In this document: positions 35,258 through 44,923 of the stretch, piece by piece | Layout: each line of letters begins with the position of its first letter | Position numbering within the stretch: position 1 is the first letter of the stretch | DNA from: Desulfosporosinus nitroreducens | Lineage (GTDB): Bacteria > Bacillota > Desulfitobacteriia > Desulfitobacteriales > Desulfitobacteriaceae | NCBI RefSeq assembly: GCF_023897015.1 | Contig: NZ_JAMHFY010000034.1 | Coordinates: forward strand, 1 to 50,839 | Length of the DNA: 50,839 nucleotides | Direction of reading: 5' to 3' | Translations under genes and position numbers: made by a program | The notes under the pieces: model-generated | The model's input: only the letters and a program-made list of their open reading frames with translations | What the model was told of the DNA's origin: nothing | The model's database searches: none

Positions 35258-36859
35258 TCAGTGGTGCCACCTAGCGGTATAAGGAGTCTGACCAGAGCAA
35301 AAAAACTTGTATTCCTTTTCCAGAAATTGCGGATCATTCAAGACATATTTAGTATCCATCATAATCTTATTGCGAACTTGTTCTTTAAAATGACCAAACC
35401 GCTCCCCTTCAAGCCCTTTTTCACGGGCAAATTCCTCGAAAAATCCCCATTCAAGACGACGGGCTCGCTCAGCCAAGAAAATACAGGCATTTCGGATTTC
35501 ACCCTGAATCCCGTCAAGCCGGCTTAAATTCTTTTCGGCATCCTGCTTACCCCCAAGAAAGTCTGCCTTCCATAAGTCGAGTAAATTCTCCACCCTTTGC
35601 GAGTTAAAGTTCTGCCCATTCCACCCGACATCCCAGGCAAAGCGACGAGCTTTCAGATGAATTTTAGTATTATGCATTTCTCCTTTTAATTCACTCATAA
35701 AGGTTAATGTCCCTAACATATGATGTCCTACTAAAAAGTGAAGTTCTCGTTCTCCTTTACTCCCACCTGGAAGAACGATCGTCCAGCGAAAACGAGACAA
35801 GAATTCCTTAACCAAACGGGCACTTTCCTTTTCGTGCTGTAAAAAGTGCCGTTTCCCTTCTGGAACCATTTCAAATTGTTTCTTATGCGCAGCTCGCACG
35901 AGTTTAATGCGTTTTACGACAATAGTATCCTGGTAATTATCTAATCTTCCCCCGTGTACTTCTACTTCTCTATCTATCCATTTCTCCAAGTTTTTCCCAA
36001 CCAACTTAAATTCGTTAACCATATAGCCTTGAGTTGTCGATTTAATTGTTCCCCACGCATAACATTCCCGACTGGCTGTTTCCCATTTCCCCATATCATG
36101 TAATAAGGCCGCTAAACGCAAGAGTACTCGATCGGGTGTATTTTTCACGACATGCCGGGTATGTTCCCATGCATCTTTAGTATGATATCGATTTTGAACA
36201 AGTCCTTTTAGTCTAGCCAGCTCAGGGATATACATTTTAAAATATCCCAAATCATCGAGGAAACCTAAAGCCTTGTCGATCTCTTCAAGAATAAGAATTT
36301 TACCTAATTCCTCTGTAACTCGTTCCACTGAGACATCTTGGATTAAGGAGATGTTGTTGTATGCTGCCTGCCAAGTTTCTGGCTCAATTACACAATCATA
36401 ACGGACAGCTAAACGAATAAGACGCAAAATCCTAATCGCATCTTCTTGGAAACGGGCCTCTGCCCGTCCGCATGCTTCTATTCTTCTATCCCTCAAGGCT
36501 TTAAGGCCATTTAAGGGGTCTTTTAACTCTCCAGTTTGAATATCTTGATAAATTGCATTCAGGGTAAAATCTCTGCGCAGGGCGTCTGTTTCAACGTCTC
36601 CTGAAAACACCGATATATCTACTCGGTCTTTTTCTTGAAATAGGCTAACCGTCGGCTGATGAGCCCCAATAATGTGGGGAGTGTATCCCCAATCAGACAG
36701 CTTATTCTCAATCTGCTCAAGGGAAAGTGTCGTAACCGCATCCACATCTTTTGAGGGAATTCCTAACTGCGCATCGCGAACTGCGCCGCCCACAATATAG
36801 ACAGGGCTAAGATCACTGAGTCTTCTCAAGACCTCCTGTTGAAATGGTGTTCCGATCAT
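35258..36859 (-). CDS. cca: CCA tRNA nucleotidyltransferase with an internal insertion
   Basis: Class II tRNA nucleotidyltransferase that adds or repairs the 3' CCA end. Residues 20-160 hold the catalytic head: GGAVRD, the metal-binding DVD (38/40), RRDFTLNAI (95-103) and RFQEDAIRILRLIRLAVRYD. An HD domain follows (EHT around 232, LLHDMGK around 252-258). At 533 residues it is longer than the usual 400-450. About 75 residues (262-336), Lys/Arg-rich, are inserted between HDMGK and the next HD-domain helix (HFLQHEKESARLVKEF). It may be CCA- or A-adding; the tRNA genes here encode CCA, so repair is a sufficient role. Confidence 0.9.
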   Translation of the reverse strand: MIGTPFQQEVLRRLSDLSPVYIVGGAVRDAQLGIPSKDVDAVTTLSLEQIENKLSDWGYTPHIIGAHQPTVSLFQEKDRVDISVFSGDVETDALRRDFTLNAIYQDIQTGELKDPLNGLKALRDRRIEACGRAEARFQEDAIRILRLIRLAVRYDCVIEPETWQAAYNNISLIQDVSVERVTEELGKILILEEIDKALGFLDDLGYFKMYIPELARLKGLVQNRYHTKDAWEHTRHVVKNTPDRVLLRLAALLHDMGKWETASRECYAWGTIKSTTQGYMVNEFKLVGKNLEKWIDREVEVHGGRLDNYQDTIVVKRIKLVRAAHKKQFEMVPEGKRHFLQHEKESARLVKEFLSRFRWTIVLPGGSKGERELHFLVGHHMLGTLTFMSELKGEMHNTKIHLKARRFAWDVGWNGQNFNSQRVENLLDLWKADFLGGKQDAEKNLSRLDGIQGEIRNACIFLAERARRLEWGFFEEFAREKGLEGERFGHFKEQVRNKIMMDTKYVLNDPQFLEKEYKFFCSGQTPYTARWHH

Positions 36860-37012
36860 GAAATCCCTCCGATCATAATCCCTAACTGCTTTATCTTAAA
36901 AATTCACTTGCTTAAAATCATAGATATTTTCCCCATCAGAGTAATTTTCTACTCCTAAATATAACATCGTTCAATAAGTAACAAAGGCGAGCCCTTGAAG
37001 GACTGCGCCCAG

Positions 37013-37894
37013 TTAACAAAGCACTGAAATTTTCGGTCCAATCTTGATATGCCATGAGCTTTCTGGACCATATTCTCCATCTAGATCAGATTTTATGGGG
37101 CGATCGGTTAGTATCATAAGTTCTGTGGTTTGGAATTCTTTAATTTTTTCAGCACTTACTTTTTCTCCACGCAAAACATTTAAGAGCAGTCTGATTGTTT
37201 CAGGCCAACCTGCTGCTGGTACAATTAAAACTTCCAGTAATCCGTCAGTAAGAGAAGCTTTTGGCACAAGCTTTCTAAGCCCTCCCACCGAGTGGCCATT
37301 TACTGCTAAAAATAAGACGACATCGTCTGAATATTGTTGTCCATCTTTCTCATACTCAATGCGAAAGGGTCGAAAAGAAGGAAGTGTTTCAATGCCTTTA
37401 AGAATATAAGCTAGTTGTCCGAGGGTATTTTTAACACGAGTATCCACTTTTTGAGATACATCCGTTAATAGCCCCGCGCTGGCTACATTAACGAAATAGC
37501 GATCATTGACCTGACCTGTGTCCATTCTAAACACATTTCCCTTAGCAATAACCTTGCACGCTTCAGGAATGCTTTTAGGCAAATGCAACGCGTAGGCTAA
37601 ATCATTTGCGGTTCCAACAGGTAAAATCCCAAGTGCAGGACGTTGATCTTCTGGAATCTTTAATAGACCGTTGACCGCTTGATGAATACTGCCATCCCCT
37701 CCTGCAATAACGAAACGATCGACATCACTGCTACGGGACGCGATTTGTTCCATATCTTCTGGGGAACATGCTCGATGTACACACACCTCATTGCCACTTT
37801 CTTGAAAAATGCGAATGACAGTATCCAGTTGCACAGTTAGTTTTCGTCTTCCTGCGTAGGGGTTATAGACTAATCGTAATCGTTGACCCTTCAT
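37013..37894 (-). CDS. Diacylglycerol/lipid kinase family protein
   Basis: A 293-residue DAGK-catalytic-domain protein of the YegS/DgkB/BmrU kind. It has the nucleotide motif VIAGGDGSIHQAVNG and GILPVGTANDLAYAL, then the C-terminal beta-sandwich with DGLLEVLIV. It probably phosphorylates a membrane lipid, with DgkB-like recycling of diacylglycerol the most common role, but the substrate is not certain. It lies on the minus strand between cca and the aminopeptidase with gaps of over 100 bp, so it may be transcribed separately. Confidence 0.9.
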   Translation of the reverse strand: MKGQRLRLVYNPYAGRRKLTVQLDTVIRIFQESGNEVCVHRACSPEDMEQIASRSSDVDRFVIAGGDGSIHQAVNGLLKIPEDQRPALGILPVGTANDLAYALHLPKSIPEACKVIAKGNVFRMDTGQVNDRYFVNVASAGLLTDVSQKVDTRVKNTLGQLAYILKGIETLPSFRPFRIEYEKDGQQYSDDVVLFLAVNGHSVGGLRKLVPKASLTDGLLEVLIVPAAGWPETIRLLLNVLRGEKVSAEKIKEFQTTELMILTDRPIKSDLDGEYGPESSWHIKIGPKISVLC

Positions 37895-38006
37895 GAAATT
37901 AATAATCGACTCCTTATCCAGATTTATAGATAGCTAAGTGCCACTAATCTTCCAAATTCTATCCGGTTGAGTGGCACTCATTCTGTTATTAATGCTCCCG
38001 ATAGCC

Positions 38007-39125
38007 TTAAGACTTTAAATTTTCCGGGTTCAAATCCTCAAGTTCCGGCAAGACAAAGCGCCCATCTTTTCGAACTAACGTATCGTCAAAGTAAATCTCA
38101 CCACCGCCATAATCCGGTCTCTGAATACATACTAAATCCCAGTGAATAGCAGATTTATTTCCATTATTACACTCATCATAACAGGATCCCGGGGTAAAGT
38201 GGAAGCTTCCATCAATTTTTTCATCAAAAAGAGTGTCTTTCATAGGAGTACTAATAAATGGATTGACTCCGATGGCAAACTCTCCAATAAATCTTGCTCC
38301 CTCGTCAGTGTTAAAAACAGACTCTATTCGTTCAGTGTCATTGGCAGTTGCTTTAATAATCTTTCCGTTTTCAAAGTCTAAAACAATGTTATTGTAAGTG
38401 AACCCTTGATAAAGTGATGGTGTATTATAACTAATCCGTCCATTCACGGAATCTTTTAGAGGAGCACTGAATATTTCCCCATCCGGAATGTTAAGGTGTC
38501 CATCGCACTTTATGGCTGGCATTCCTTTAATAGAGAACTCCAAATCTGTTCCGGGACCAACAATACGCACTCGGTCTGTCTTCTCCATTAACTCTTTCAA
38601 CGGATCCATTGCCTTTGACATTTTCGAGTAATCCAAATTACACACCTTAAAGTAAAAGTCCTCAAAGCCTTCAATGCTCGAATTTGCCAGCTGAGCCATT
38701 GCAGCATTTGGATATCTCAACACACACCACCGTGTATGTGGCACTCTTTGCTCTGTATGTACGGGTTTTTGGTAGTTAGATGAATACGTTTTCATGCATT
38801 CACCGGGAAGGTCAGCCCATTCATTGACATTATCTCCCCCCCTGATTCCGATATAAGCTTGCATTTCCTTCATGCGCGCCAAATCCCAACGAGTCATTGC
38901 TTGGGCTTGTTCTAAAGAGAATTCTTTTAATAGTTCTCGTAGTAGGGTATGATTAATAGTAGATACAAACGGCACTCCACCTGCCTTATAAGCATAACGA
39001 ACCAAGGCTTGGGCGAGAGGAATATCCGGACCAATTACTTCTATGAGGATTTTTTCGCCTGGCTGAAGTCCAATTGAGTATGTTATTAAGGAATCCGCAA
39101 GTTCTTCTATACGGGGATCTTTCAC
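38007..39125 (-). CDS. Aminopeptidase, M29 (thermophilic aminopeptidase) family
   Basis: A 372-residue metallopeptidase that removes N-terminal residues from peptides. Family signs are LITYSIGLQPGEKILIE at the N-terminus, GEFAIGVNP (metal-ligand Glu region), DEKIDGSFHFTPGSCYDE and SAIHWDLVCI (metal ligands His and Asp) at the C-terminus. Family members are 370-410 residues long. No signal peptide, so cytoplasmic. An inverted repeat (AGTGCCACT at 37937-37945 with 37970-37978) downstream may terminate it. Confidence 0.93.
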   Translation of the reverse strand: MKDPRIEELADSLITYSIGLQPGEKILIEVIGPDIPLAQALVRYAYKAGGVPFVSTINHTLLRELLKEFSLEQAQAMTRWDLARMKEMQAYIGIRGGDNVNEWADLPGECMKTYSSNYQKPVHTEQRVPHTRWCVLRYPNAAMAQLANSSIEGFEDFYFKVCNLDYSKMSKAMDPLKELMEKTDRVRIVGPGTDLEFSIKGMPAIKCDGHLNIPDGEIFSAPLKDSVNGRISYNTPSLYQGFTYNNIVLDFENGKIIKATANDTERIESVFNTDEGARFIGEFAIGVNPFISTPMKDTLFDEKIDGSFHFTPGSCYDECNNGNKSAIHWDLVCIQRPDYGGGEIYFDDTLVRKDGRFVLPELEDLNPENLKS

Positions 39126-39278
39126 TTTAGGTCCTCCTTACAAGCGCTTTATTAATAGACTTTTATTAGTATTCTGCACCCTGATTGATTTTCCTTTTGA
39201 TCATATTAAAAGTATGTTCCACTCAACTAGTTTTTACTCCTTGAATTCAATGAATTGCAAAAACCGCTAGGAGGAAAT

Positions 39279-40190
39279 ATGAATACACCACCTACTCTTT
39301 GGGAATATCGTCTGCAACCAGAAGACTCCGGTCATAAATATCTGTCTATTCTGCTCCACAAATTTCACTTTTCGGCAAAATTACTCCAGCGCTTGAAACA
39401 AGGCGAACGGGTTTGGGTTAATGGGAAGTTTTCCTATTTAACTGCTCGAGGGAAAGAAGGAGATATGTTATCCCTTCAGCTTTTTTCCGAAGAAGAAGCC
39501 AGCATTCCTGGTGAAGACTTAGCCCTGGATATTCTTTATGAAGATGACTACCTGTTAGCTGTTAATAAACCTGTGGGTCAGGTGGTGCATCCAAACCGAC
39601 GTTACCCCACCAACACCTTAGGTAATGCTGTCATCGGCCATTGGGAGCGCAAGGGGGAAAATCGCCTGTATCGTCCAATCCACAGGATAGATCGAAATAC
39701 CTCAGGAGTCGTCGTCATTGCTAAAAATCAATTCGCCCATCAACAATTGGCTTGGCAACTGGAGCGAGGACATATCCACAAACGATACCATGGGTTTGTT
39801 GAGGGAGTTGTCCAGGAAAATCAAGGAGCTATCGACGATTCCATCGGTTTTGCCCCTAATAGCTTTATCAAACGCCAGATCAATCCCGATGGTATGTCGG
39901 CTCGGACACTTTTCCGTGTCCTCCATCGCTATACTAGCGCTACTTTTCTTGAATTCATCTTAGAAACTGGACGTACCCATCAAATCCGTGTACATTGTGA
40001 AGGTTTTGGGCATCCATTAATCGGGGATGACCTGTACGGTGGAACAAAGACTTTGTTTGACCGTCATGCTTTACACTCTTCAATGTACGCCTTTCTGCAC
40101 CCTGCGACTGGCCTTCCCATCGTAATTCGCGCTCCCTTTCCCAAGGATCTTCGCGGGTTAATAATTAAGTTGCGAGATTTCAAAATCTAA
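39279..40190 (+). CDS. RluA-family RNA pseudouridine synthase
   Basis: A 303-residue pseudouridine synthase. The catalytic Asp lies in RPIHRIDRNTSGVVVIAKN (HRxDxxTSG), with LLAVNKPVGQVVHP before and ETGRTHQIRVHCEGFGHPLIGD after it (quoted in two parts in the family consensus). An S4-like N-terminal part (LLQRLKQGERVWVNG) is present. It modifies rRNA or tRNA; the target cannot be assigned. AGGAGG 6 nt before the ATG at 39279 fixes the start, eight codons after an ATG with no such site. Its stop overlaps that of convergent ywbE by 4 nt. Confidence 0.94.
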   Translation: MNTPPTLWEYRLQPEDSGHKYLSILLHKFHFSAKLLQRLKQGERVWVNGKFSYLTARGKEGDMLSLQLFSEEEASIPGEDLALDILYEDDYLLAVNKPVGQVVHPNRRYPTNTLGNAVIGHWERKGENRLYRPIHRIDRNTSGVVVIAKNQFAHQQLAWQLERGHIHKRYHGFVEGVVQENQGAIDDSIGFAPNSFIKRQINPDGMSARTLFRVLHRYTSATFLEFILETGRTHQIRVHCEGFGHPLIGDDLYGGTKTLFDRHALHSSMYAFLHPATGLPIVIRAPFPKDLRGLIIKLRDFKI

Positions 40191-40381
40191 TTAATAATTT
40201 CTTGAACTCTCCCAATTTGCCCATCAACAAGTCTGACTTTAATGCCTCTCGTGTGAATCTGAGATTTTGTCAATATATCTTTGACGACTCCACGTGTCAG
40301 TTTCCCTGTTCTTTGATCTGTTTTTAAAATGATATCAACGGTTGCTCCCGCGTAAATATCTTTTCTGCTCTGCCCGTTCAT
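40187..40381 (-). CDS. ywbE: YwbE family protein
   Basis: A 64-residue protein with the pattern of the YwbE family (DUF2196): GATVDIILKTDQRTGKLTRG then DILTKSQIHTRGIKVRL. It is probably a single small beta-barrel, with no enzyme motif, and its function is unknown. The ATG at 40381 has AAAGGAG 6 nt upstream, so I use it rather than the ATG twelve codons earlier. The 3' ends of ywbE and the pseudouridine synthase overlap. Confidence 0.88.
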   Translation of the reverse strand: MNGQSRKDIYAGATVDIILKTDQRTGKLTRGVVKDILTKSQIHTRGIKVRLVDGQIGRVQEIIN

Positions 40382-40504
40382 ATGATACTCCTTTACGTTA
40401 TTGAACGATATATTCAAGAATTGAAGGTGACCTATAACTGAACTGTCATATTTATCTAATTTCTTAATTATATACTATAATCGACTAATACCATACTGAT
40501 ATCT

Positions 40505-40557
40505 GCATTAAGAGCTTCTACCCTAAAGTAAAACTTTAATGGGCAGAAGCTCAATGC
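40505..40557. terminator. Imperfect hairpin downstream of mscL
   Basis: A long imperfect stem runs from GCATT (40505) to AATGC (40557), with a strong inner part AGCTTCT/AGAAGCT and TAAAGT/ACTTTA. It lies just after the mscL stop. The T-tract is poor, so the call is tentative. Confidence 0.45.
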
Positions 40558-40574
40558 TTTATATAACATAAATT

Positions 40575-40964
40575 TTATGGCTGTTTTTTCAACAAATCCC
40601 TAATCTCTGTAAGAAGCTGAACTTCAACACTAGGGGTTGATGGAGAAACTGCTTCATCTTTAATCTTTTTCCTTTTTAAAGAATTCATCAGCTTAATAAT
40701 GAAAAAAATCGCGCCGGCAACAATGATAAAGTCAAATGTTGTTTGAATAAAGTTGCCAATATTTAAGGTAACATCATCTTTAAGCCCTATTTTTAGATCC
40801 GTAAATTTTATGCCTCCTATTATAAGCCCAATCGGAGGCATAATAATATCTGCAACAAGAGACGATACAATTTTTCCGAAAGCACCCCCGATAATGATCC
40901 CTACCGCTAGATCTACCACATTGCCTCTAGTAGCAAACTCCTTAAATTCCTTAATAAAGCTCAT
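40575..40964 (-). CDS. mscL: Large-conductance mechanosensitive channel
   Basis: A 129-residue inner-membrane channel that opens on hypo-osmotic shock. It has the N-terminal helix ([15 protein letters not shown]), the pore-lining TM1 [24 protein letters not shown]2 [20 protein letters not shown], and the C-terminal bundle [13 protein letters not shown]. All are typical, and the length is normal. It is divergent from a tiny plus-strand ORF at 41103. Confidence 0.97.
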   Translation of the reverse strand: MSFIKEFKEFATRGNVVDLAVGIIIGGAFGKIVSSLVADIIMPPIGLIIGGIKFTDLKIGLKDDVTLNIGNFIQTTFDFIIVAGAIFFIIKLMNSLKRKKIKDEAVSPSTPSVEVQLLTEIRDLLKKQP

Positions 40965-41102
40965 GAAACTACTCCCTTCTTAAAGTCCGCGTTCCCGCAC
41001 GTGGAACTCCGAATTTTACTAACATTAAAATTATATGCCTGACTTGTTTTTAATAATTTGGGGAAACTAAATTATAACTTTATAAAAAGGAGGCTGTTTA
41101 GA

Positions 41103-41198
41103 ATGGGTTTGTTTTCAAAAATGCTATGGCAAATTACTAAAGTTAGAAATTGGTTTATGTTGAGGTTCATAATTATTCGCAAACGATGGAAAGTTTAA
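41103..41198 (+). CDS. Candidate 31-residue cationic peptide
   Basis: A 31-codon frame begins with ATG at 41103, 9 nt after GGAGG in AAAAAGGAGG. TTGTTT at 41044 and TAAATT at 41068 give a possible -35/-10 with an 18-bp spacer. The peptide starts MGLFSKMLWQITK and ends IIIRKRWKV: eight Lys/Arg, no Asp/Glu, three Trp. It has the make-up of a membrane-active peptide such as a leaderless bacteriocin or a type I toxin, but no family is recognised. It lies between divergent mscL and convergent map, overlapping the map stop by 4 nt. Expression is unproven. Confidence 0.4.
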   Translation: MGLFSKMLWQITKVRNWFMLRFIIIRKRWKV

Positions 41199-41956
41199 AC
41201 CTTCCTCGTCCTTTGCTCGGTCAAAACTAAGGGACTATTCTTTGTAATAGCAATAGTATGTTCATATTGAGCTGAAAGACTGCCATCAGTTGTTCTGGCC
41301 GTCCACTTATTAGGATCTATCTTAAGATGATACGAACCTATATTGATCATGGGTTCAATCGTAAAGACCATACCCTCGCGAAGTCTCTCCCCTCTGTGCG
41401 GTCTACCATAATGTGGAACCTGCAAATCTTCGTGCATGATTTGCCCAATACCATGACCCATAAAGTCTCGCACTACGGAAAAACCTTGCCCTTCGGCATG
41501 ACTTTGTATGGCATGGGAAATATCACCGATTCTATTACCAATAATTGAGGCTTCTATGCCAAGGTAGAGACATTCCTTTGTAACCTTAATCAGCCTTTCA
41601 GCTTCCTTGGATATTTGACCTACTGGATAAGTCCAAGCCGAATCTGCTAGCCACCCCTGAAGATTTACAACCATATCAATTTTTACAATATCCCCGTCTT
41701 TCAGAGAATCTTTAGTCGGAAATCCATGACATATTTCATCGTTAACCGAAGCACAAGTAGCAAAAGGATACCCTTTGTATCCTTTTTGCTCGGGAGTCGC
41801 CCCATGTGACCGGATAAACTCCTCCGCAAACTGATCAATTTCCAAGGTTGTTATTCCTGGACGAATTAGGTCTCGAATCTCTCGGTGGCAGGCTGTTAAG
41901 ATCTTTCCGGCTTCTTCCATATATCCGATTTCTTTAGCAGTTTTTATAATTACCAC
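41195..41956 (-). CDS. map: Methionine aminopeptidase, type I
   Basis: Removes the initiator Met from new proteins. The 253-residue protein shows the pita-bread fold ligands: H in NDEICHGFPTK, D in DIVKIDMVVN, D in GWLADSAWTYPV, H in GHGIGQIMHEDLQVPHYG, E in FTIEPMIN and E in QYEHTIAIT. No N-terminal zinc-finger extension. It is not near the ribosomal-protein cluster where map usually sits in Firmicutes, so it may be a second paralogue. Confidence 0.96.
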   Translation of the reverse strand: MVIIKTAKEIGYMEEAGKILTACHREIRDLIRPGITTLEIDQFAEEFIRSHGATPEQKGYKGYPFATCASVNDEICHGFPTKDSLKDGDIVKIDMVVNLQGWLADSAWTYPVGQISKEAERLIKVTKECLYLGIEASIIGNRIGDISHAIQSHAEGQGFSVVRDFMGHGIGQIMHEDLQVPHYGRPHRGERLREGMVFTIEPMINIGSYHLKIDPNKWTARTTDGSLSAQYEHTIAITKNSPLVLTEQRTRKV

Positions 41957-42089
41957 TTTTTTATTTCCTCCTCAAATCAAGCTTTTAAAAACAGTCTCTG
42001 TCCTCAGTTAAGACTGCTTTATAGTGTATTATAATTAGCTTCCTATCAATTATTGTTATCCCCAAATACTGATTATAATACTTTATCGA

Positions 42090-42128
42090 GAAAAGTCCAC
42101 AATCCCTTAACAGGACTGTGGACTTTTC
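42090..42128 (-). terminator. Hairpin terminator of the P-type ATPase
   Basis: GAAAAGTCCACA (42090-42101) pairs with TGTGGACTTTTC (42117-42128), with extra TCC/GGA pairing inside. It lies 16 nt after the ATPase stop codon. T residues are in the stem end. Confidence 0.7.
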
Positions 42129-42143
42129 ATTGCATTTTAAAGT

Positions 42144-44819
42144 TTACCCCTTATTGGAACCCCCTTGAAAGACTCTCATCACTAGTTTTAGCAGTTCACT
42201 AAAAATAACAATGCTAAATGTGAAACCAATGATTTTGAACCATATAGTCAGGTCAAGCGGAACTGTTTTAAACACATTTCCACCGAATTGAGTCACCAAG
42301 ACCTGAACGAGGAAGGTTAAGAACACAACCCCAACCATCATTTTGTTTTTAAGAAGATTAGGAAAAATGCTCCTAACTCCGAATTCCCGGCTGTTAAAGG
42401 CATTCCATAGCTGGAACAATACAAACGAAGTAAATACGATAGTCGATTGTTGTGCTGCGGTACCGCCGAGCAGCTGGGTGTCCATGAGCATTATCAAGGC
42501 TGCTACAATAAATAACCCGTTTGAAACGATTTTCAACAACATATCCTTAGTAACAATCGATGCGTTTCTCTTAATTGGCTGTTTTTCAAGTAAATGCTCT
42601 CTTGGCGGTTCTAATCCTAACGTTAAGGCCGGAGGACCATCCATGATAATGTTTACCCATAATAATTGTAAGGTTGTAAAGGGCATTGCATATCCTAGGA
42701 CTTCTGCTAAAATTACCGTTACAAATGCGACAACATTAACTGTAAGTTGGAACTGAATAAAACGTTGGAAGTTTTCGTAAATTCCACGCCCCCACTTAAT
42801 AGCCTTAACTATTGTGGAGAAAGAATCGTCTAATAAAACGATATCCGATGCTTCCTTAGATACTTCCGTTCCTGCTATTCCCATTGCAACTCCAACATCA
42901 GCCGATTTTAAGGCAGGTGCGTCATTGATACCATCACCAGTTACGACAACCGAAGAATTGAGCTCCTGTAAGAGCTTGACAACTCTCATTTTAGCTGTTG
43001 GATTTGACCGAGCAATTACCACAATGTTGGGAAGTTTACTCTTCAATTCTTGATCACTCATGGCGTCAATATCGGTAACCTCTAATACCAATGAGTCATT
43101 TTTGACGATTCCTAACTGAGTAGCAATTGCTCTCGCCGTATTAATATTGTCTCCCGTCAAAATTTTCACCGTTATGCCTGCTTGACGGCAATGGCTAATT
43201 GCTTCTTTGACATCTGAACGCAAGGGATCTTCAATTCCCACAAAACCTGTAAAGACTAGATCCTTTTCTACATTATAGATGTCTTCCCATTGTGGTTCTT
43301 GACTAAAATCATTAAAAGCAAACGCTAAAACTCTTCTTGCATTATCCTGAAGCTTCTTTATCTTAGCTTCAATTTCATTGATATGCTCTTGAGTCATTGG
43401 GATAACATCACCATTATAAAGAATCCTATTACAAATGCTTAACACCTTTTCAGGTGAACCCTTCGTATAGAGTCTGTAGCCTTTTTCCATTTGATAAGCT
43501 GTCGACATCATCTTTCTGGCAGAAGTAAAATTGTATTCACTAACGGGCTCACTATGCTCTTTTCGATAATGGAGATAGTTGATATTATTCTTATCTGCAC
43601 AGACAAGCAACGAACACTCCGTAGGATTTCCCAAAAATTCATATTTTCCATCTTTATTCGAAATATCCGCGGTCGAGTTTAGACAGAAATTCTGAAGCAT
43701 TTCATCATTGCCCAGCTGATCAACTGGAACATCTTTACCGTCGGCCCATACTTCAACCACCGTCATCTTATTTTCCGTCAATGTCCCAGTCTTATCTGAA
43801 CAGATGACATTTACAGACCCAATTGTTTCGCAGGCAATAAGCTTCCGAACCAGGGCGTTATTCTTAGCCATCTTTTGCATATTGAAGGCCAGGGTAATAG
43901 CAACCATGGTTGGCAATCCTTCAGGGACTGCCGCAACGATTAGGGCTACAGAAGTTACAAATGCATCTTTGATGCCTGGCAAAGCGGCTCCTAAATTATC
44001 AAACACCAGGATCCCTTGGTTATACATCTTGAAGACTTCGAAAAGAAAGATTCCTGCTGCCACAATCGACCCAATAATAGATATTCTCTTTCCGAGATCT
44101 GCTAGTTTTTGTTGAAGTGGGGTTTCGGAATTTAATTCTCCCTTTAATTCGTCCGCAATCTTACCCATCTCGGTCCCATCGCCAATGGATATTACGATGG
44201 CAATGGCCCTTCCCTCAATAACCATAGTACCTGAATATAACATATTTTTGCGTTCTGCAAGGGGGCAATTCTCTCGTTCGATTTTCAAAGAATTCTTGGA
44301 AGACGCTTCGGCTTCACCTGTAAGCATAGATTCGTCAATTCCAAGACTTGATGCATGAATTATTCGAGCATCAGCAGGAACTTTATCCCCCGTTTCCAGA
44401 TGGATAATATCGCCAATCGTAAGGTCGCTTTGTGAAAGTAACACAATTTCTCCGTCTCGAACTACTTTCACATGAACATCTTCACTTAACTTCGACAGGG
44501 CTTCAAAGGCTTTATCTGATTTACCTTCTTGAATAATGGAGATTGATGTAGCGATCAGGACGGCAACAAAAATCCCTAAACCATCCGCGATATGACCCAT
44601 CGCTAAGGATATTAACCCGGAAATTAAAAGAATAAGAATAAGAGGTTCTTTCAAACTATCAATTATTTTTACAAAGATACTTTCCTTCTCTTTTGGAGTA
44701 AAAACATTTTTTCCGTAACGTTGGATTCTCGTCTCAGCTTCAACTGCTGATAGTCCTGTCTCTTCATTACTCTTTAATTCAGAGATGACTTCTTCGACTT
44801 CCTTTTGGAAAAAGTCCAC
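42144..44819 (-). CDS. P-type cation-transporting ATPase (type II, Ca2+/Mn2+-like)
   Basis: An 891-residue ion pump with the full type II plan: N-terminal cation-ATPase domain, TM1-2 (near 55-100), A domain with the TGE loop (DESMLTGEAEASSKN), TM4 ion site VAAVPEGLPTMVA, phosphorylation motif CSDKTGTLTENK, hinge TGDGINDAPALK, and TM6 NIIMDGPPALTLGLEPP with the N..D ligand pair as in SERCA. Such enzymes are normally called Ca2+ exporters, but a manganese-type riboswitch lies in the leader, as for YoaB-like Mn2+ exporters, so Mn2+ efflux is the better inference. A hairpin follows the gene. Confidence 0.94.
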   Translation of the reverse strand: MDFFQKEVEEVISELKSNEETGLSAVEAETRIQRYGKNVFTPKEKESIFVKIIDSLKEPLILILLISGLISLAMGHIADGLGIFVAVLIATSISIIQEGKSDKAFEALSKLSEDVHVKVVRDGEIVLLSQSDLTIGDIIHLETGDKVPADARIIHASSLGIDESMLTGEAEASSKNSLKIERENCPLAERKNMLYSGTMVIEGRAIAIVISIGDGTEMGKIADELKGELNSETPLQQKLADLGKRISIIGSIVAAGIFLFEVFKMYNQGILVFDNLGAALPGIKDAFVTSVALIVAAVPEGLPTMVAITLAFNMQKMAKNNALVRKLIACETIGSVNVICSDKTGTLTENKMTVVEVWADGKDVPVDQLGNDEMLQNFCLNSTADISNKDGKYEFLGNPTECSLLVCADKNNINYLHYRKEHSEPVSEYNFTSARKMMSTAYQMEKGYRLYTKGSPEKVLSICNRILYNGDVIPMTQEHINEIEAKIKKLQDNARRVLAFAFNDFSQEPQWEDIYNVEKDLVFTGFVGIEDPLRSDVKEAISHCRQAGITVKILTGDNINTARAIATQLGIVKNDSLVLEVTDIDAMSDQELKSKLPNIVVIARSNPTAKMRVVKLLQELNSSVVVTGDGINDAPALKSADVGVAMGIAGTEVSKEASDIVLLDDSFSTIVKAIKWGRGIYENFQRFIQFQLTVNVVAFVTVILAEVLGYAMPFTTLQLLWVNIIMDGPPALTLGLEPPREHLLEKQPIKRNASIVTKDMLLKIVSNGLFIVAALIMLMDTQLLGGTAAQQSTIVFTSFVLFQLWNAFNSREFGVRSIFPNLLKNKMMVGVVFLTFLVQVLVTQFGGNVFKTVPLDLTIWFKIIGFTFSIVIFSELLKLVMRVFQGGSNKG

Positions 44820-44923
44820 AACATGATCCTCCTTGTTTTTTATTTTGGTAGCTTATTGTTTACCTATAGTATTTACGAAATAACCACTCCTTACTTTTTG
44901 TTCTTGCAACTTATTTCAAGTAA

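Noticed and set aside
35059-35337. 92-codon ORF overlapping the cca 3' end
   Set aside because: Overlaps the C-terminus of cca in another frame and has no family or ribosome binding site.
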